DNA of 21,200 nt from Clostridia bacterium. Its GTDB lineage: Bacteria > Bacillota > Clostridia > Oscillospirales > Acutalibacteraceae. Positions 16,100 through 21,200 of the stretch are shown in pieces. The stretch covers positions 1 through 21,200 of the forward strand of contig CAAFVV010000020.1 of the NCBI GenBank assembly GCA_900766585.1, in the 5' to 3' direction. Below the pieces are notes generated by a model. The model was not told the origin of the DNA. It saw only the letters and a program-made list of their open reading frames with translations, and made no database searches. Position 1 is the first letter of the stretch. Each line of letters opens with the position of its first letter. The position numbers were made by a program, and so were the translations under genes.

Positions 16100-16120
16100 G
16101 ACGGTCGGGCCTGTTTGTAC

Positions 16121-16162
16121 AAAAAAGCCCCGCCCGTCCCGACGCAGTCGGAAACGGACAGG
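16121..16162 (-). terminator. Terminator of the methyltransferase gene
   Basis: Minus-strand sequence from 16162 forms a long GC-rich stem with one bulge and several G-U pairs around a 3-nt loop (16143-16145), followed by CTTTTTT (T run 16126-16121). It starts about 14 nt after the methyltransferase stop and separates it from the fibre gene promoter. Confidence 0.8.
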
Positions 16163-16175
16163 ACTCAAAAACAGC

Positions 16176-16934
16176 TCAGCAGATATCCCCGGCAAACACC
16201 CGGGTCACATAGGGGTACGCAGCGATGCCGTCTCGGGAATAGCGGTCAAATACGCGCCCGAGCGCCTGCACATAAGGGGCAAAGGCGGCGTCATTCTCCG
16301 ACGGCGCATAGGAGGAGGACAGACTCCGGCGCAAGAACGCCTCGCGGTCATAGGACAGCGAAAAGGAAAACACCGCCGTCTCATATGCCCGCTCGAAAAA
16401 TGCGGCGAAATGCGCCGGAGACAGGTCCGATCCGTTGGAGGAGCCGACAAAACGGGGACAAAATTCGCGGTTGACCGCAAAATTATCCGCCACGATCCCG
16501 GCGCTTTGGTCGCGGTCGTTCCACACCAGAATCACCCGTCCCCGCCCCCGCGGCTTCAAAATCCGCAGGCATTCGCGGCGAAACGCCGCCGGGTCGAACC
16601 AGTGAAACGCCTGCGCCGCCGTCACGGCATCCACCGCGCCGTCCGGCAGGGTCGTGTCCTCGGCGTTGCCGCTAACGGAGACCACCTGCGGACAGGACGC
16701 CAAAAGCGCCTGCCCCGCCCGCCGCATATCCTCGTTCGGCTCCACGGCATACACCCGCCGCACCGCGCGGGACAGCGGCAGCGTGAACAGCCCCGTTCCC
16801 GCGCCGATATCGGCGACCGTGTCCTCTTTCGTCAGAAAGCCGCGGTCAAGCAGCCAGTCAAACAGCGCGGGCGGATAACCCGGACGCCCCTTGGCATATA
16901 CCTCGCCTTTTCCCGAAAAGCGCTGTTCATTCAT
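16176..16934 (-). CDS. Class I SAM-dependent methyltransferase
   Basis: This is a 252-residue methyltransferase of the type 11 (UbiE/COQ5-like) group; the substrate is unknown. Motif I for SAM binding is ADIGAGTGLF (41-50), with the acidic ribose-binding residue Glu65 in VYAVEPNEDM. Motif II-like AEDTTLPDGAVDAVTAAQAFHW (91-112) and a later RVILVWNDRD strand are also present. The ATG at 16934 was chosen because the predicted promoter at 16958-16986 would start transcription only about 17 nt upstream, excluding the longer frame. A GAGGG ribosome site is present. It is a single-gene unit with its own terminator, placed between the iron operon and the fibre gene, so context says little. Confidence 0.88.
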   Translation of the reverse strand: MNEQRFSGKGEVYAKGRPGYPPALFDWLLDRGFLTKEDTVADIGAGTGLFTLPLSRAVRRVYAVEPNEDMRRAGQALLASCPQVVSVSGNAEDTTLPDGAVDAVTAAQAFHWFDPAAFRRECLRILKPRGRGRVILVWNDRDQSAGIVADNFAVNREFCPRFVGSSNGSDLSPAHFAAFFERAYETAVFSFSLSYDREAFLRRSLSSSYAPSENDAAFAPYVQALGRVFDRYSRDGIAAYPYVTRVFAGDIC

Positions 16935-16957
16935 ATTGGCCGCCCTCTTTTGGCAAG

Positions 16958-16986
16958 AGTATACCGCGTTTGAAAAGCGGTGTCGA
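16958..16986 (-). promoter_or_regulatory. Promoter of the methyltransferase gene
   Basis: The minus strand shows TCGACA (16986-16981), a 17-bp spacer and TATACT (16963-16958). The spacer contains a 5-bp hairpin arm pair (ACCGC/GCGGT). The predicted start is near 16951. Confidence 0.65.
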
Positions 16987-17000
16987 GCCACGGGGCAGAA

Positions 17001-17255
17001 TCAGCGGTGAAACAGTGAAAAGCCCTTTTTGTCATAGGGCTTGCGTTCGACCGCCGTCACGATATAGCCGGTCGCGCCGACCACCTTGCGCAGGCACTCC
17101 TCGTCGACCTCCGCCGCCGTCACAAGCACGGTCTTGCCGCTGCTGTGCGAGGAGCTGACCTTTTTCACGGCAAAATTCTGCCGGATCACCTCGTTGACAT
17201 GCGCTTCGCACATGCCGCACTGCATACCGTCGATCGTCAGTGTATATTCCCACAT
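17001..17255 (-). CDS. Heavy-metal-associated (HMA) domain protein, CopZ-like
   Basis: This 84-residue protein has a ferredoxin-like HMA fold: WEYTLTIDGMQCGMCEAHV at the N-terminus with the metal-binding CxxC (Cys13, Cys16), then a typical VTAAEVDEECLRKVVGATGYIV ending. Such proteins carry copper or other soft metals to transporters. Here it closes the ferrous iron operon, 72 bp after the FeoB-associated peptide gene, so a role in metal handling around FeoB is plausible but not shown. The ATG at 17255 follows GGAGTGAATAAT; longer in-frame starts read through the intercistronic hairpin and add non-homologous sequence. Copper chaperone is the other likely role. Confidence 0.88.
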   Translation of the reverse strand: MWEYTLTIDGMQCGMCEAHVNEVIRQNFAVKKVSSSHSSGKTVLVTAAEVDEECLRKVVGATGYIVTAVERKPYDKKGFSLFHR

Positions 17256-17278
17256 ATTATTCACTCCTTTGCAGGCCG

Positions 17279-17321
17279 AAAGCCCGGAGAGCCGCGGAAA
17301 TTCCGCTGCCCACCGGGCTTT
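17279..17321 (-). other. Intercistronic hairpin between FeoB-associated and HMA genes
   Basis: AAAGCCCGG (17279-17287) pairs with CCGGGCTTT (17313-17321), and an inner palindrome GCGGAAATTCCGC sits at 17294-17306. It begins 6 nt after the Cys-rich peptide stop and has only three U on the minus side. It may act as a partial terminator or mRNA stabiliser that lowers HMA gene expression relative to feoB. Confidence 0.45.
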
Positions 17322-17326
17322 TGACA

Positions 17327-17497
17327 TCAATGCTTATGACAGGAACCGCCCATCGGGCAGGAGGCGCAGTGTCCTCCGCAGGAGGAACGTCCCTTTTTCC
17401 TGTTGCGCAGCAGGCTGTATACGATTGCCGCCACCACCAAAAGCAGAGCAAGAGCAATCATGATCGTTCCCATATTTTCCGCAAACCATGTCAACAT
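17327..17497 (-). CDS. FeoB-associated Cys-rich membrane protein
   Basis: This 56-residue peptide has one membrane helix (about 10-31) followed by a basic patch (RNRKKGR) and a Cys/His-rich tail, CGGHCASCPMGGSCHKH, with four Cys. It matches the FeoB_associated family (Pfam PF12669), found next to feoB in many Firmicutes and thought to replace or mimic FeoC; its biochemical role is not settled. The positive residues after the helix favour a cytoplasmic Cys-rich tail, where metal or Fe-S binding could report to FeoB. The ATG at 17497 follows AAAGGAGAGAATGACCG, 51 bp after feoB. Confidence 0.93.
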   Translation of the reverse strand: MLTWFAENMGTIMIALALLLVVAAIVYSLLRNRKKGRSSCGGHCASCPMGGSCHKH

Positions 17498-17548
17498 CGG
17501 TCATTCTCTCCTTTCCCGAAATCCGTAAGCAGCCGTATTGACTGCTGC

Positions 17549-20077
17549 TTATTTCACAGAGACCTTTTCGGTCAGCTTGGTCGCCTCTTTATACGGCTTG
17601 ACCAGCATGTAGACGATCAGGGCAAGCAGAGCCACTGCCGCAACAAGACCGATCACGCCGCCGACACCATGGATATTGCCGGTGAAGAGGTTGCCAAACT
17701 GGTTGACCATCAGCGCGATGACATACGCAAAGCCGCACTGATAGCCGATGGCGAACCATGTCCACTTCGCGTTGTTCATCTCACGCTTGATAGCGCCGAT
17801 GGCCGCAAAGCAAGGGGCGCACAGCAGGTTGAACACCAGGAAGGAATACGCCGTGATGCCGGTGAACGCCGCCGCCAGGTTCTGATACACTGTGCCGTCG
17901 CCGCCGCCATAGAGGATGCCGAGCGTACCGACGATGTTCTCTTTTGCCACGAGGCCCGTGATGGAGGCTACAGCCGCCTGCCAGTTGCCCCAGCCGAGCG
18001 GGATGAAGATCCACGCGATCAGGTTGCCGATGGTCGCCAGGATGGAGTGGTCGATCTCCTCTTCGCCGAGCATACGGAACGCGCCGTCAACCACACCGAA
18101 GTAAGTGGTGAACCACACAAAGATGGTGGACAGAAGGATGATAGTGCCGGCCTTCTTGATGAAGCTCCAGCCGCGCTCCCACATGCTGCGCAGCACATTG
18201 CCGAGGGTCGGCCAGTGATACGCGGGCAGCTCCATAACAAACGGCGCGGGATCGCCGGCGAACATCTTGGTCTTCTTCAGCATGATACCGGATATAATGA
18301 TGGCTGCCATGCCGATGAAGTAGGCGGAGGTCGCCACCAGCGCGCTGCCGCCGAACATAGCACCGGCGATCATCGCGATAAACGGCACCTTGGCGCCGCA
18401 GGGAATAAACGTGGTCGTCATGATGGTCATGCGGCGGTCGCGCTCATTTTCAATGGTACGCGAAGCCATGATGCCGGGCACGCCGCAGCCGGTGCCGATC
18501 AGCATCGGGATAAAGGATTTGCCGGACAGACCGAATTTACGGAAGATACGGTCGAGCACGAACGCGATACGCGCCATGTAGCCGCATGCCTCGAGGAAAG
18601 CCAGCAGCAGGAACAGCACGAGCATCTGCGGCACAAAGCCGAGCACCGCGCCGACACCGGCAACGATACCGTCCAGGATCAGGCCGGAGAGCCAATCCGC
18701 CGCACCGGCAGCCTCAAGGCCGTTGCCGATGAGCACCGGCACACCGGGCACCCACACGCCGTAATCCGCGGGATCCGGAGCCTCAAACTCGCTGTTTTTG
18801 TCCGTGAAGTACTCCACGGCTTCGGTAAAGGTCATGGCGATGTAATCGTCAGCCTTCTTGTCGTTCAGAACGGAATCGGGGATCTTCGCATAATAGACCT
18901 TCATGTCGCTCTCGGCGAGGGTCTCCTCATCCTCGACCGTCACCGTGCCGACGGCATCCTCGCTGTCGGGCTTGAAGCTCTTGATCGCCTCAAGCGCCGC
19001 GGCGGCGTCAAAGTCGTCCGCCTCGGGATCGACCCCGACAAAGCCGTTGATCGCGTTGAGCGCGTCGCTGTACTCGCCGTCGACCTCCTCAAACGCCTTC
19101 GAGCCGATGCCGAACAGGTGCCAGCCGTCGCCGAACAGTCCGTCGTTGGCCCAGTCCGTCGCCGAAGCGCCGACCGTCACCATCGAGAGATAGTAAACGA
19201 GGAACATGATCACCGCAAAGATCGGCAGACCGAGCCAGCGGTTGGTCACCACGCGGTCGATCTTATCGGAGGCGGTCAGCTTGCCGACCTGCTTTTTCTT
19301 GTAGCACGCCTTCATCAGCGAGGCTATGTACACATACCGCTCGTTCGTGATGATGCTCTCGGCGTCGTCGTCAAGCTCTTTCTCCGCCGCCTTGATATCC
19401 TCTTCAATATGCGCCATGGTCGCCGCGTCGATGGACAACTGCGCCTTCACCTTGTCGTCGCGCTCAAAGATCTTGATCGCGTACCAGCGCTGCTGCTCCT
19501 CGGGCATATCATGCACCGCAGCCTCCTCGATGTGAGCAAGCGCATGCTCGACAACACCGGAGAACGTATGCATCGGCACGGTCTTGGCATTCTGCGCCGC
19601 TTCGATAGCCGCCTCTGCCGCCTCCATGATGCCGGTGCCCTTCAGCGCCGAGATCTCGACAATCTTGCAGCCAAGCTCGCGGGACAGCTCATCCGTGCGG
19701 ATCACGTCGCCGTTTTTCTTCACGACGTCCATCATGTTGATGGCGATGACCACCGGGATGCCCAGCTCGGTCAGCTGCGTCGTCAGATAGAGGTTACGCT
19801 CGAGGTTGGTACCGTCGATCAGGTTCAGGATAACGTCGGGGCGCTCGCCGATCAGGTAATTCCGCGCCACGACCTCCTCCAGCGTATACGGGGACAGCGA
19901 GTAAATGCCGGGCAGGTCGGTCACGGTCACGCCCTCATGCTTTTTGAGCTTGCCCTCTTTTTTCTCTACCGTTACGCCCGGCCAGTTGCCGACGAACTGA
20001 TTAGAGCCGGTCAGGGCATTAAACAGAGTCGTCTTGCCGCAGTTGGGGTTGCCCGCCAGGGCAATGCGTACATTCAT
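17549..20077 (-). CDS. feoB: Ferrous iron transporter FeoB
   Basis: This is a GTPase-gated Fe(II) uptake permease in the cytoplasmic membrane. Its 842 residues begin with a G domain: G1 GNPNCGKTT (9-17), G3 DLPG (54-57), G4 NMMD (114-117), G5 SALKG (143-147). A helical GDI-like linker follows to about residue 275. The membrane part contains both Gate motifs (GTGCGVPG at about 528-535 and FIPCGAK at 557-563). A long acidic insertion of roughly 115 residues lies between the first and second helices (about 325-440). The ATG at 20077 is preferred, with GAGG upstream; a GTG at 20092 would add five residues. It sits behind two feoA genes, and an operator-like palindrome (20103-20120) lies just upstream. 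Confidence 0.96.
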   Translation of the reverse strand: MNVRIALAGNPNCGKTTLFNALTGSNQFVGNWPGVTVEKKEGKLKKHEGVTVTDLPGIYSLSPYTLEEVVARNYLIGERPDVILNLIDGTNLERNLYLTTQLTELGIPVVIAINMMDVVKKNGDVIRTDELSRELGCKIVEISALKGTGIMEAAEAAIEAAQNAKTVPMHTFSGVVEHALAHIEEAAVHDMPEEQQRWYAIKIFERDDKVKAQLSIDAATMAHIEEDIKAAEKELDDDAESIITNERYVYIASLMKACYKKKQVGKLTASDKIDRVVTNRWLGLPIFAVIMFLVYYLSMVTVGASATDWANDGLFGDGWHLFGIGSKAFEEVDGEYSDALNAINGFVGVDPEADDFDAAAALEAIKSFKPDSEDAVGTVTVEDEETLAESDMKVYYAKIPDSVLNDKKADDYIAMTFTEAVEYFTDKNSEFEAPDPADYGVWVPGVPVLIGNGLEAAGAADWLSGLILDGIVAGVGAVLGFVPQMLVLFLLLAFLEACGYMARIAFVLDRIFRKFGLSGKSFIPMLIGTGCGVPGIMASRTIENERDRRMTIMTTTFIPCGAKVPFIAMIAGAMFGGSALVATSAYFIGMAAIIISGIMLKKTKMFAGDPAPFVMELPAYHWPTLGNVLRSMWERGWSFIKKAGTIILLSTIFVWFTTYFGVVDGAFRMLGEEEIDHSILATIGNLIAWIFIPLGWGNWQAAVASITGLVAKENIVGTLGILYGGGDGTVYQNLAAAFTGITAYSFLVFNLLCAPCFAAIGAIKREMNNAKWTWFAIGYQCGFAYVIALMVNQFGNLFTGNIHGVGGVIGLVAAVALLALIVYMLVKPYKEATKLTEKVSVK

Positions 20078-20102
20078 CTCTTTATTCCTCACTTTCTTAT
20101 GT

Positions 20103-20120
20103 GATTAGCCAAAGCTAACC
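20103..20120. promoter_or_regulatory. Operator-like palindrome upstream of feoB
   Basis: GATTAGC-CAAA-GCTAACC matches the two palindromes of the main feo promoter region (core TTAGC-N4-GCTAA at 20105-20118). It lies between feoA and feoB. On the minus strand it sits inside a possible weak internal promoter (CTGACG, 18 bp, CATAAG). The TAGC-N4-GCTA core resembles boxes of DtxR/MntR-type metal repressors. Confidence 0.55.
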
Positions 20121-20143
20121 GTCAGGCAGATCAAACGGCCGGA

Positions 20144-20365
20144 TTATTCAACCTCGACCATTTCCGCATCCGCCTTACGGAGGGACAGCTCATAGCCGCG
20201 CACGTTCACTTCCACCGGGTCGCCCAGCGGCGCCACCTTGCGGACATACACCGTCACGCCCTTGGTGATCCCCATGTCCATGATACGGCGCTTGACGGCG
20301 CCCTCGCCGTGCAGCTTAACCACCGTCACGGTGTCTCCGACCTTTGCCGACCGAAGTGTTTTCAT
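20144..20365 (-). CDS. feoA: FeoA-domain protein (second copy)
   Basis: This is a 73-residue SH3-like FeoA protein, a small cytoplasmic partner that supports FeoB. It has the family pattern LRSAKVGDTVTVVKLHGEG, then RRIMDMGITKGVTVYVRKVAPLGDPVEV and RGYELSLRKADAEMVEVE. The ATG at 20365 follows GGAGGACGAAACAG. It is the gene immediately before feoB (66 bp) and 53 bp behind another feoA. Two distinct FeoA proteins before FeoB is a common clostridial arrangement. The numbering of the two copies is arbitrary. Confidence 0.94.
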   Translation of the reverse strand: MKTLRSAKVGDTVTVVKLHGEGAVKRRIMDMGITKGVTVYVRKVAPLGDPVEVNVRGYELSLRKADAEMVEVE

Positions 20366-20418
20366 CTGTTTCGTCCTCCTTTTTTGGCAGGCTGACGCCC
20401 GCCGCATATGTGTAAAGA

Positions 20419-20631
20419 TCATACCATGATCTTACGCGCCATTTCCTCGCTGATCGCCACACGGGCTTCCTTCACATTGACGATCACGTTTCCGCCTAAA
20501 GCATTAACGATCGTCACGCTTCCGCCCGGTACAAACCCCAGATTTTCCAGGTGCTTTTTCACTTCCGGAGAGCCGCCGACCCGTTTGATGATCTGCTCCT
20601 CCCCGACTGTGGCCAGCATAAGCGGCATCAT
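20419..20631 (-). CDS. feoA: FeoA-domain protein (first copy)
   Basis: This 70-residue FeoA protein is the first gene of the operon. It contains VGEEQIIKRVGGSPEVKKHLENLGFVPGGSVTIVNALGGNVIVNV and ends SEEMARKIMV, the pattern of the shorter FeoA type. The start is one of two adjacent ATG codons (20631 or 20628). AGGTGG upstream fits the second one slightly better, but the difference is one residue. Longer in-frame starts begin in a basic stretch outside the homologous domain. Its promoter and metal-type operators lie directly upstream. Confidence 0.92.
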   Translation of the reverse strand: MMPLMLATVGEEQIIKRVGGSPEVKKHLENLGFVPGGSVTIVNALGGNVIVNVKEARVAISEEMARKIMV

Positions 20632-20670
20632 GCCACCTCGCCTCGCTTTCCGCCCGCGGCGGCTTTTCAA

Positions 20671-20686
20671 ATTAGCAGTAGCTAAC
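20671..20686. promoter_or_regulatory. Operator-like palindrome in the feo leader
   Basis: ATTAGC-AGTA-GCTAAC shares the TTAGC-N4-GCTAA core (20672-20685). It lies between the predicted feo transcription start and the first feoA gene and could bind the same repressor as the 20697-20728 palindrome. Confidence 0.6.
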
Positions 20687-20696
20687 TCGCGGGCAA

Positions 20697-20728
20697 ATAT
20701 ATTGGTTAGCCCTCGCTAACCAATATAT
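20697..20728. promoter_or_regulatory. Main feo operator palindrome
   Basis: Perfect 14-bp arms, ATATATTGGTTAGC (20697-20710) and GCTAACCAATATAT (20715-20728), are separated by CCTC. The element abuts the -10 hexamer (20729-20734) and covers the predicted start of transcription near 20722, an ideal position for repression. The GGTTAGC half-sites resemble DtxR/IdeR/MntR-family targets (iron- or manganese-sensing repressors). No such repressor gene is in the window. Confidence 0.75.
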
Positions 20729-20757
20729 AGCATACACCACTTCCGCCTTCTTGTCAA
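20729..20757 (-). promoter_or_regulatory. Promoter of the feo operon
   Basis: The minus strand has a perfect TTGACA (20757-20752), a 17-bp spacer and TATGCT (20734-20729). It is directly followed by the operator palindrome. Between 20758 and 20914 I see no gene. That stretch holds only an 18-bp inverted repeat at 20886-20903 (CGATTTTT/AAAAATCG) of unknown role. Confidence 0.85.
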
Positions 20758-20914
20758 CGGGTTTTCCGAAAAAATCCATCGAACTTTGCAAAATCAGCAA
20801 TTTGTGCAAACCCAACCGTCTGCCGCACAGCGTGTCGTGCAGTTTGCCCACTTGCACCATTTTCCCCACGGCAACGTCTCTGTCCCGATTTTTCAAAAAA
20901 TCGCGGCGCCGGGG

Positions 20915-20943
20915 TTGACATTTTCTTGAAAACAAGGTATCAT
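20915..20943 (+). promoter_or_regulatory. Promoter of tRNA-Leu
   Basis: The plus strand has TTGACA (20915-20920), a 17-bp spacer and TATCAT (20938-20943). The predicted start near 20950 lies a few nucleotides before the mature tRNA 5' end at 20954. Confidence 0.8.
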
Positions 20944-20953
20944 ATCTGCATAT

Positions 20954-21040
20954 GCCGCTGTGGTGGAATTGGCAGACACAAGGGACTTAAAATCCCTCGG
21001 CAGCAATGCCGTACCGGTTCAAGCCCGGTCAGCGGCACCA
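20954..21040 (+). tRNA. tRNA-Leu, anticodon UAA
   Basis: This 87-nt class II tRNA has acceptor stem GCCGCTG/CAGCGGC and a TGG-AATTGGCAGAC D-arm. The anticodon stem AGGGA/TCCCT encloses loop CTTAAAA (anticodon TAA at 20988-20990). The long variable arm CGGCAGCAATGCCG is typical of leucine tRNAs, the T-loop is GTTCAAG, and the CCA end is encoded. It decodes UUA and probably UUG. Confidence 0.97.
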
Positions 21041-21042
21041 AA

Positions 21043-21084
21043 AACAGCTGAGGCGGAAGACAATTGTCTTCCGCCTCAGCTGTT
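21043..21084 (+). repeat. 42-nt perfect palindrome after tRNA-Leu
   Basis: Positions 21043-21063 and 21064-21084 are exact reverse complements with no spacer (centre ACAATTGT). It starts two nt after the tRNA CCA end. In RNA it would fold into a hairpin of about 19 bp with a minimal loop. No U-tract follows (CAGCC), so it is not a standard terminator by itself. Confidence 0.75.
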
Positions 21085-21097
21085 CAGCCTGTCAAAG

Positions 21098-21132
21098 AAC
21101 CCATGCTTTCAAGGAGCGAGAGCATGGGTTTT
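21098..21132 (+). terminator. Intrinsic terminator downstream of tRNA-Leu
   Basis: AACCCATGCT (21098-21107) pairs with AGCATGGGTT (21121-21130) around a 13-nt loop. A short T-tract (TTTT at 21129-21132, then CTTC) follows. It probably ends the tRNA-Leu transcript. The last 68 bases of the window contain only short inverted repeats and no gene that I can support. Confidence 0.65.
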
Positions 21133-21200
21133 CTTCGAAAATTGGGGAAACAGGGAGAAAAAGCAAGCGAAAACGGAGTACTCCCCACTCCAATTTGCCA

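Noticed and set aside
17240..20104. Very long plus-strand frame opposite feoB (954 codons)
   Set aside because: It is the reverse complement of feoB and its neighbours. The His/Arg/Asp-rich composition is typical of antisense to a GC-rich gene, and it has no ribosome site or domain.
20672..20935. 87-codon frame on the minus strand upstream of feoA
   Set aside because: It runs through the feo promoter and operators, shows no homology I recognise, and has no suitable ribosome site.
21133..21200. Short inverted repeats at the window end (AAATTGG at 21139-21145 and CCAATTT at 21190-21196; GGAGTACTCC at 21175-21184)
   Set aside because: The arms are short and the sequence is cut by the window edge. 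It might be the start of a repeat or mobile element but cannot be supported.

Overview
The window looks like chromosomal core and accessory DNA from a GC-rich Gram-positive anaerobe of the Clostridia, probably the Oscillospiraceae/Ruminococcaceae. This is inferred from strong AGGAGG-type ribosome binding sites, consensus sigma-A promoters, a T-box riboswitch, a stand-alone CarD-like regulator, two FeoA proteins with a FeoB-associated Cys-rich membrane peptide, and the C/G-biased third codon positions. No 16S or other taxonomic marker is present, so the assignment is tentative. Almost every gene is on the minus strand; the exceptions are an alpha/beta hydrolase (9151-10125) and tRNA-Leu (20954-21040).

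Layout. (1) 1-6260: the gltB-gltD glutamate synthase operon with a consensus promoter, an intrinsic terminator inside the leader (a candidate attenuator), and a 3' terminator. (2) 6291-6943: a CarD-family RNA polymerase-binding regulator with its own extended -10 promoter. (3) 6974-9090: an OmpR-type response regulator and its histidine kinase, translationally coupled. They face away from a membrane-anchored alpha/beta hydrolase, and the shared intergenic region carries two copies of a 10-bp-periodic tandem repeat. (4) 10145-11378: a bidirectional terminator and a type I glycerate kinase. (5) 11465-14706: a tryptophan-type ABC transporter (binding lipoprotein, permease, ATPase; TrpX/Y/Z-like) under a Trp-specific T-box (UGG specifier, UGGC discriminator pairing). 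A 36-codon reading frame with two Trp codons and a good ribosome binding site lies between the T-box terminator and trpX. (6) 14755-16099: an isolated phage tail-fibre-like, collagen-repeat protein with its own promoter and no phage neighbours. (7) 16121-16986: a SAM-dependent methyltransferase with its own promoter and terminator. (8) 17001-20757: a ferrous iron uptake operon, feoA-feoA-feoB-FeoB-associated peptide-HMA protein. It starts at a consensus promoter whose start region is covered by a large palindrome; three copies of a TTAGC-N4-GCTAA operator lie in the operon's control regions, one of them between feoA and feoB. (9) 20915-21132: tRNA-Leu(UAA) with its promoter, followed by a 42-nt perfect palindrome and an intrinsic terminator.

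The genes form independent physiological modules rather than one pathway: nitrogen assimilation, envelope or stress signalling, tryptophan import and iron import. No recognisable defence system, CRISPR array or insertion sequence was seen. The most unusual content is regulatory: the gltB leader terminator, the post-T-box Trp-containing small ORF, the inverted repeat framing the T-box promoter, the tandem half-sites between the two-component operon and the hydrolase, and the triplicated iron operators.
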